This document shows positions 59,212 to 64,000 of a stretch of DNA of 64,000 nucleotides, in pieces. The translations under genes and the position numbers were made by a program. The stretch's first letter is position 1, and every line of letters begins with the position of its first letter. The notes beneath the pieces were generated by a model that did no database searches, was not told the origin of the DNA, and saw only the letters and a list, made by a program, of their open reading frames with translations. This DNA comes from Chloroflexota bacterium (GTDB lineage Bacteria; Chloroflexota; Anaerolineae; Caldilineales; Caldilineaceae), in the NCBI GenBank assembly GCA_016861025.1, contig BOKO01000001.1, positions 302,001-366,000 on the forward strand. The letters are read 5' to 3'.

Positions 59212-60561
59212 TTAACTGCCCTGCAATCGTCTTGCCGCTTCTTCGAGCACTGGCGTCCCTTCGGCCAAGATATTCTCGATTGCCTGATCGACCGTCATGT
59301 CGCCGGACTGCACAAGGTCTGTGTTTCGATTGAACACATCGAGAATCTCGCCGCCAGCCAGGGTCTGGTATGGGCGACCGGTGACCGCATAGGTGGCGAG
59401 GGCGTCCTTGTAGTAGCTTGCGTGTTCGGGTGCGCCAGGAGAATTCAGCCAGCTATCATAGGCTGCCTGCCGCGCCGGGCTGCCGCGCCCCGACGATCCC
59501 CACATGAACTCCATACCTTCCTTGGAGAGGTATTCGCGCATATATTGCCACGCCGCCTCTGGCTGCTTGGAGTCGCGCGTGATGCCAAAACCGCTGCCAA
59601 ACGCCCCAGCCTTTCGCCCAGCCGGTCCCTGCGGCCATGGTGCCACGTCCCAGGCAAAGTTGGCAGACTCAATCAGAGTCGGCGTGCCCCATGAAGCCAA
59701 TGCAAACATGCCCGCCATGCCGGCAACCCATGGCCCTGCTCCAGCAACAGCCTGCGATTGAGCCGGAAGCGGCGCAACCTTGTGAACGTGAATCAGATCC
59801 GCCCACCACTGCAAAGCCGCTCGAGATGCATCGGAGTCAATCAGAATCTTCGTCTCCGTTTCATCGATGACTTCACCGCCAAATGGCCCCACCATGGAGA
59901 TGCCTAGCTCGTTGCCTAGTTGAACCACCTGGTTGTAATACCCACCATATCCCCATTGATTTTCCTTGGTGAGCGCTTTCGCCGCCTCAAGAAAAGTGTC
60001 CCACGTCCAGCTCTCGTCTGGATAGGCAAGCCCGGCTTCATCGAACAGGTCTTTGTTATAGCCAAGAATGATCGGACCATGATCGTAAGGGATTTCGTAC
60101 TGCTTGCCGTTGTACGCATACAGCCGCAACGCTTCTTCCCAGATGCCGTTCACATCGAACTCTGGATCGTTGTCGATGAAGTCCTGCGTGGAGACGACGA
60201 TGCCTTCGTGATTCCAGGGGAATGCATACCGTCCATGCACATAAATGATGTCTGGCAGCGTCCCCGCCGCAGCCCATGTCGGTACGATCTGGTTATGCTC
60301 GGACCATGTGTTGTAGGTGTACTCAAACCTTACGCCTGGATGCGCCTCCGCATACTTCTGATCGAACTCCTCCTGACGCGGTCGGAACGCAGCTTCCCAG
60401 TGATGCCCAAAGGAGAGGGTAATTCCTTCTTGTGCAGGGGCTGCCGGCGCCGCGCCAGGCGCAGCGACTGGCGCCTGACAGGCCGCCAACAGTACAACGC
60501 TGGCTGCGCCGGTTCCAGCCAACTGCAAAAACCTTCGTCGAGATAATTGATTGGATTGCAT
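59212..60561 (-). CDS. Sugar ABC transporter substrate-binding lipoprotein
   Basis: 449 residues from ATG 60561 (CAAGGAGACACC upstream). The signal combines a twin-arginine motif (SRRRFLQLAG) with a lipobox (VVLLAAC, Cys28), so it is probably exported folded and lipidated. The mature part is a CUT1 SBP_bac_1 protein (YNTWSEHNQIVPTWAAAG, DIIYVHGRYAFPW, YDHGPIILGYNKDLFDEAGL, GITRDSKQPEAAWQYMREYL). It would bind an oligosaccharide at the outer membrane face and deliver it to the MalF/MalG pair. First gene of the importer operon, behind a promoter with an adjoining 18-bp palindrome. Confidence 0.95.
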   Translation of the reverse strand: MQSNQLSRRRFLQLAGTGAASVVLLAACQAPVAAPGAAPAAPAQEGITLSFGHHWEAAFRPRQEEFDQKYAEAHPGVRFEYTYNTWSEHNQIVPTWAAAGTLPDIIYVHGRYAFPWNHEGIVVSTQDFIDNDPEFDVNGIWEEALRLYAYNGKQYEIPYDHGPIILGYNKDLFDEAGLAYPDESWTWDTFLEAAKALTKENQWGYGGYYNQVVQLGNELGISMVGPFGGEVIDETETKILIDSDASRAALQWWADLIHVHKVAPLPAQSQAVAGAGPWVAGMAGMFALASWGTPTLIESANFAWDVAPWPQGPAGRKAGAFGSGFGITRDSKQPEAAWQYMREYLSKEGMEFMWGSSGRGSPARQAAYDSWLNSPGAPEHASYYKDALATYAVTGRPYQTLAGGEILDVFNRNTDLVQSGDMTVDQAIENILAEGTPVLEEAARRLQGS

Positions 60562-60788
60562 GGTGTCTCCTTGTACTTGTGACAGTTTGGTTGATACAAC
60601 ACAGCGACAATAAACTGGCTCATTCGACACGAGTGTGCAGTGGCGCAACCGTAGGGGACAACGATGCGTGCCTATCAACAACAATGGGTGCAATCAAGCG
60701 ATTGATGCTCAAGCTATATTCAATTCAACGTACAGGGTTTTAGGAGCGGAAATACATTGACTCTGCGCACCATTGCCGACAGACTCAA

Positions 60789-60806
60789 TATGGTACGCGT
60801 ACCATA
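60789..60806. promoter_or_regulatory. Candidate LacI-family operator
   Basis: TATGGTACGCGTACCATA, a perfect 18-bp palindrome with a central CG step as in LacI/GalR-type operators. It begins about 9 bp downstream of the -10 box, covering the likely start of transcription (+1 to about +20), where a bound repressor would block the importer operon. The adjacent LacI gene (62072-63109) is the obvious candidate regulator. Only one copy was found in the window. Confidence 0.8.
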
Positions 60807-60814
60807 CGGACAAT

Positions 60815-60843
60815 AGGATACACGGCGTTGAGCGCTTTGTCAA
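60815..60843 (-). promoter_or_regulatory. Sigma-70 promoter of the sugar importer operon
   Basis: On the minus strand TTGACA (60838-60843), 17-bp spacer, TATCCT (60815-60820). The transcript would lead into the binding-protein gene starting at 60561. Confidence 0.85.
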
Positions 60844-61004
60844 GATGTTTTTTGAGGAAGTATTTTGTGTTGTAGATTAATGATTGAAATGCAATAGAAA
60901 TCGCAGACTGTTTCTGTTCATCATGCTGCTTTGATGAGGATTGCGTCAATGGCGAGAGACGCCGCGGTTTTGCCACCTAGCGGCATCTCTTGCTGGTTAA
61001 CTCT

Positions 61005-62075
61005 TTAATTTAGTTGGTGACGATTTAGTACGGTCTCAAGTTTAACAGGGTGACCGGTGATGGTCGATTCTTCCATTGTCTGGAGCAGCGCCACTGTGAC
61101 GATGCCTTCGGCTGCATCTGGTTTGGGCGTCTCGCCTCGCGCCAGGCAGCGGGCGAAGTACTCGATGTAGTTCTGATATTCGCCGGCGTGATGGCTGACG
61201 CCGCCAAAACGGAAGTAGTAAGCGCGCTGCGCCTCGAAGGACTCGATGGCGGCCTGCTCGCCGATCTTCCAGGCGTAGCGCAATTCATGATAATCAGCCT
61301 GGCTGGCGCCGCGCTCGCAGCGCAAGATGCAGGTCATCGGGCTGTCGCGCTCCTCCGGCACGGTTGGGCAAGAGTAAACGCCGGTCACACGCGCGATTTT
61401 GCCGCTGGCAGCCTTAAGAACGAAGTGGTAGGTGTCGGGGTTGACCAGACCGCCGGCGCGCCCATTAGAGCTGAGGTAGGCATACCCCATCACTTCACAC
61501 ACGTCGGGCAGGTACCAGCGGATCAGATCAGCAGGGTGGCTGATGCCGCCGTAGAGCCATTTGAAGGTTGGCTGCTTCGCCCAGGGCTTGCTCAGAAACC
61601 AGCGATGGTCGGCGCTGTAGCTGGCTTCGATGGTCACCAGCTCGCCCAACGCGCCGCTTTCGTAGTGTTGACGCTGCCGGATGAACGGAGCAAAGAAACG
61701 CGTGCTCTGGCCGACCATGACGTGTTTGCCGCTGCGCTGTTGAGCCGCCAACACTTCGTTTGCCCGGCTGAGGTCATCGATAAAGGGCTTGGTGCAGATC
61801 ACATGTTTGCCTGCATGCAGCGCCTGAATGATGTGATCGGCGTGCAGATGGTCGGGGGTGTAGATGCCGACGACATCCACCGCCGGGTCGGCAAGGAGTT
61901 CTGCGTAATCAGTGGTGTAGCGGTTGAGCCCAAACTCGGCGCAACGTTCTTGGGCAAGCGCTGCATTTGTATCGCACAGGCAAACAACCTGCCACAGCGG
62001 GCTATGTACGCCCGCCGAGATGATGCTGCGTCCTTCACCCAATCCCAGGACGCCCAATCCAAGCGGTTTTATCAT
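61005..62075 (-). CDS. Gfo/Idh/MocA-family oxidoreductase
   Basis: 356 residues from ATG 62075, which overlaps the stop of the LacI gene (ATGA). N-terminal Rossmann fold (about 5-125): LGLGVLGLGEGRSI, VDVVGIYTPDHLHADHIIQAL, HVICTKPFIDD where the Lys of the family's EKP motif is kept. The C-terminal part (about 130-340) is the alpha/beta substrate domain. Such NAD(P)-dependent enzymes oxidise or reduce sugars and inositols, or act in redox-neutral steps. Coupled to LacI and located between the GH31 and the importer, it most likely acts on the imported or released sugar. The exact substrate is unknown. Confidence 0.92.
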   Translation of the reverse strand: MIKPLGLGVLGLGEGRSIISAGVHSPLWQVVCLCDTNAALAQERCAEFGLNRYTTDYAELLADPAVDVVGIYTPDHLHADHIIQALHAGKHVICTKPFIDDLSRANEVLAAQQRSGKHVMVGQSTRFFAPFIRQRQHYESGALGELVTIEASYSADHRWFLSKPWAKQPTFKWLYGGISHPADLIRWYLPDVCEVMGYAYLSSNGRAGGLVNPDTYHFVLKAASGKIARVTGVYSCPTVPEERDSPMTCILRCERGASQADYHELRYAWKIGEQAAIESFEAQRAYYFRFGGVSHHAGEYQNYIEYFARCLARGETPKPDAAEGIVTVALLQTMEESTITGHPVKLETVLNRHQLN

Positions 62076-63109
62076 GGTGTTCCTTTGCCAATCATCTGGG
62101 GCGCGCGCGCTGGCGCGGTGCTGCCGCGCACGCACAACTCCGGGCGCACCAGAATCTGCTGTGGGTCGGGCGCGGCGCCATTGAGTCGCGCCACCAACAT
62201 TTCAGCGGCGGTGAAACCCAGCGTGCGCGAAGAGAAGCTCAGGGCTGTGAGCGGCGGCGTCATCACCTCGGCGAATGACTCGTCGAGCAACCCAACAACC
62301 GAAATGTCTTCGGGAATGCTCAGCCCGCACGCAGTGATCGCCTTCAGAATTCCTGGCACTGCGGCGTCCTGTGGCGTCACAAGCGCCGTGATCTCCGGGT
62401 GTTGCGTCAGGAGTTCGGTTGCAACGGCGACCACGCTGTCGGTGGTCAGGTCGGTGGTGCGCGCATAGGCGGGCAGATCATGGCGCCGACACGCCGCGTG
62501 ATAGCCCTGCCGCGCCCAGGCTGTAAAGCCATATTCCTTTTCCGGTGTGATGCGCCCCACCGTGATAAAGCCGATATGCCGGTGTCCTAACCCAACCAGG
62601 TGCTCGATGGCATCCGTCACACCGGCGCCGATGTCGGAGTCAACATAACTTAAACCGGTTGTATCAGCGCAGCGGCCGATCATCACGAAGTTGGTTGTGT
62701 GCTGGCGCAACAGCTCGACGCGCCAGTCGTTGACCAGAATCTCCACCAGGATCATGCCGTCGGCCTGCCCGCTGCGGAAGATGCCGAGCAGATCGGTCTC
62801 GCTCAGCGCGCCGACGATCAGGTTGAGCGTGAAGCCAAATTGCTCGCAGCGCATGGCGGCGTTGGTGATGATGCCCTGCGACAGCGGGTTGAAGTCTTGC
62901 GGAAAATGCAGTGCAATGAAGCGGCTTTTGCCAGAGCGCAACTGCTGCCAGGCGGTGTGAGGAGCAAAACGTTGCTCCTCGATCACCTGTAACACGCGTT
63001 GCCGCGTCTCCTCGGCAACGTCCGGCTTGTTGTTGAGGATGCGTGAGACAGTGGAGACGGAGACGCCCGCCGCCCTGGCGATGTCGACAATTGTGGTTTT
63101 CTTGATCAC
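62072..63109 (-). CDS. LacI-family transcriptional regulator
   Basis: 345 residues from GTG 63109 (GGAAAGCAGCGTT upstream, 16 bp after the GH31 stop). The open frame reaches 63598 but only over the GH31 gene. The helix-turn-helix begins at once (TTIVDIARAAGVSVSTVSRI, then LNNKPDVAEETRQRVLQVI), followed by the hinge (LRSGKSRFIALHF) and a periplasmic-binding-protein-like sugar sensor (VVGLLDESFAEVMTPPLTAL). It probably represses the sugar region until its ligand appears. The nearest fitting operator is the palindrome at 60789-60806. It is co-transcribed with GH31 and the Gfo/Idh/MocA gene. Confidence 0.94.
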   Translation of the reverse strand: MIKKTTIVDIARAAGVSVSTVSRILNNKPDVAEETRQRVLQVIEEQRFAPHTAWQQLRSGKSRFIALHFPQDFNPLSQGIITNAAMRCEQFGFTLNLIVGALSETDLLGIFRSGQADGMILVEILVNDWRVELLRQHTTNFVMIGRCADTTGLSYVDSDIGAGVTDAIEHLVGLGHRHIGFITVGRITPEKEYGFTAWARQGYHAACRRHDLPAYARTTDLTTDSVVAVATELLTQHPEITALVTPQDAAVPGILKAITACGLSIPEDISVVGLLDESFAEVMTPPLTALSFSSRTLGFTAAEMLVARLNGAAPDPQQILVRPELCVRGSTAPARAPQMIGKGTP

Positions 63110-63125
63110 AACGCTGCTTTCCAGT

Positions 63126-64000
63126 TCAAAAGTTGACTTCCATCCGACGGCCCTGATAGCAGAGTTCACGGCTGCTGGTCTTTGCTGTGGCGTCATGCCG
63201 CACGATGCGGAAGATGCGTTGCACAGGCATCTCAGGATATGCGCCGTTGCGTTCGCCCAGCACCAGCCGATTCGCTGCATCCTGCCATTCGATGTCGATG
63301 GTGACGAAGGCGCCGTGTTCGTAATCATAGCCGTCACCGGCGTCTTCATACAACTGAAAATGCCCGTCGCGTCCAGGATAGACATGCAATTCAATGGCGG
63401 CGTCTGGCTGTTCATCGACATATTGCATCGGCGCCGACATGGGGACAATCGAACCGGCGCGCACGAAGAGCGGCATCGTCTCCAGGTCAGCCTGGGCGAC
63501 GATGCTCTGACCGCCCGCCAGTCGTGCGTCTGTCCAAAAGTCCCACCAGTCGCAACCTGCGGGCAGGTAAACGGTGCGCTCTCTTGCGACGTCGGCAATC
63601 GGCGTGGAGCCGGCCCGATAGTACATCGGTTGCGTTACAGGACAGACCAGGAAAGCCGGGCCAAACATAAATTGATCACGGATGTCGTAGGTATTGGGAT
63701 CGTCTCGGAAATCGAATGCGAGCAGTCGCAGCATCGTGTAGTCATGGTGGGTGATCCAGCCGGCCAGCGAGTAGAGATAGGGCAGCAGTTGATAGCGTAG
63801 GCGCAGGAATTTCGCCAGCGTCTCGTACATCGGTTCGCCGGGTTCACCGAAACGCCAGAGTTCGCGCGGCGTGTCAGTGCCATGCGTGCGTAACATTGGC
63901 AGGAAGGTTGCATACTGAAACCAGCGCACGAACAATTCGCGGTAGCCCATATCCTCAACGCCGTTGTCGTAGTCGCCGCGCCAGAACCAGAGATCGGGGC
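63126..64000 (-). CDS. Glycoside hydrolase family 31 enzyme (C-terminal part; start beyond window)
   Basis: About 290 C-terminal residues are inside the window; the frame stays open through the right edge (PDLWFWRGDYDNGVEDMGYR). Seen are the end of the TIM barrel (ELFVRWFQYATFLPMLRTHG, the substrate-side Trp-Gln and Arg-x-His of GH31; LRYQLLPYLYSLA) and the two C-terminal beta domains (VYLPAGCDWWDFWTD, MPLFVRAGSIVPMS, LYEDAGDGYDYEHG). The nucleophile and acid residues lie outside the window. GH31 enzymes cleave alpha-glucosides or alpha-xylosides. It is first in the visible order of the sugar cluster, upstream of LacI. Confidence 0.93.
   Translation of the reverse strand, partial: PDLWFWRGDYDNGVEDMGYRELFVRWFQYATFLPMLRTHGTDTPRELWRFGEPGEPMYETLAKFLRLRYQLLPYLYSLAGWITHHDYTMLRLLAFDFRDDPNTYDIRDQFMFGPAFLVCPVTQPMYYRAGSTPIADVARERTVYLPAGCDWWDFWTDARLAGGQSIVAQADLETMPLFVRAGSIVPMSAPMQYVDEQPDAAIELHVYPGRDGHFQLYEDAGDGYDYEHGAFVTIDIEWQDAANRLVLGERNGAYPEMPVQRIFRIVRHDATAKTSSRELCYQGRRMEVNF

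Larger units (their letters stand above)
60562..61004. other. Regulatory region of the sugar importer
   Basis: 443 bp without a gene. It holds the importer promoter (60815-60843), the 18-bp palindrome (60789-60806), a leader of about 230 bp before the binding-protein start in which I see no riboswitch, and at 60956-60989 a hairpin (GAGACGCCGC / GCGGCATCTC) just behind the Gfo/Idh/MocA stop, without a T-run. Confidence 0.7.

Noticed and set aside
63110..63598. 163-residue N-terminal extension of the LacI regulator
   Set aside because: It overlaps GH31 on the same strand in another frame; LacI proteins begin at the helix-turn-helix, matching GTG 63109 with a ribosome site.

Overview
The window is a 64 kb piece of a GC-rich bacterial chromosome, most likely from the phylum Chloroflexota (Caldilinea- or Anaerolineae-like). 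The pointers are a Thr/Pro-rich surface protein with a Cys/His-rich cytoplasmic N-terminus, a DNRLRE-type domain and a PD40 propeller, F420-type LLM oxidoreductases, many lipoproteins, several sugar-utilisation genes and a T-box on the trp genes. The phylum call comes from memory of such proteins, not from a search. I found no rRNA, tRNA, CRISPR array or transposase.

Layout: 1-3713 (minus) is a branched-chain-amino-acid-type ABC uptake operon (binding lipoprotein, rhodanese, UroD/MtaA-like protein, LivH cut by the edge). 3.9-8.2 kb is a visibly AT-richer stretch with a small membrane protein and a histidine kinase/LuxR-type regulator pair. 8.3-13.7 kb holds a PyrK-like flavo-iron-sulfur protein, a DUF58/transglutaminase pair and a GIN-domain lipoprotein. 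13.8-22 kb holds an LLM oxidoreductase, purC, an MFS transporter, a YqhC-like AraC regulator, a GH3 beta-glucosidase and ychF. 22.2-35.2 kb is a long same-strand run: three tandem aldo/keto reductases, a DkgA-like reductase, a CMD protein, SDRs, a cupin, an NTF2-like protein, an esterase lipoprotein, a RibD_C protein, a GH78 rhamnosidase, a cyclophilin-like lipoprotein and an LLM oxidoreductase. It resembles aldehyde/electrophile-response clusters combined with glycoside breakdown.

35.3-40.8 kb (minus) is the most unusual region. A consensus promoter drives a tryptophan-type T-box leader, then trpE, a four-helix-bundle (IVP/S23-family) gene, trpS, trpG and a phosphotransferase gene. Every one of the four gaps in this operon carries the same kind of inverted repeat, with arms built of 7-bp units (GGAGATT). 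One of these repeat pairs encloses the four-helix-bundle gene. A different inverted repeat lies at 417-496.

40.9-52.6 kb holds an isochorismatase-like hydrolase, a ribosome hibernation factor (minus), and a surface-polysaccharide locus: initiating polyprenyl-phosphate sugar transferase, a complete four-gene GDP-heptose pathway (hddC, hddA, gmhA, gmhB), the large Cys-rich/TM/DNRLRE/PD40 protein, a tyrosine autokinase and its low-molecular-weight phosphatase. 52.7-64 kb (minus) is a sugar-utilisation region: GH31 (cut by the edge), LacI regulator, Gfo/Idh/MocA dehydrogenase, a three-gene sugar ABC importer without its ATPase, an MFS transporter, an aldo/keto reductase and a GHL6-type glycosidase. 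An 18-bp perfect palindrome directly downstream of a consensus promoter before the importer is a strong candidate operator for the LacI protein.
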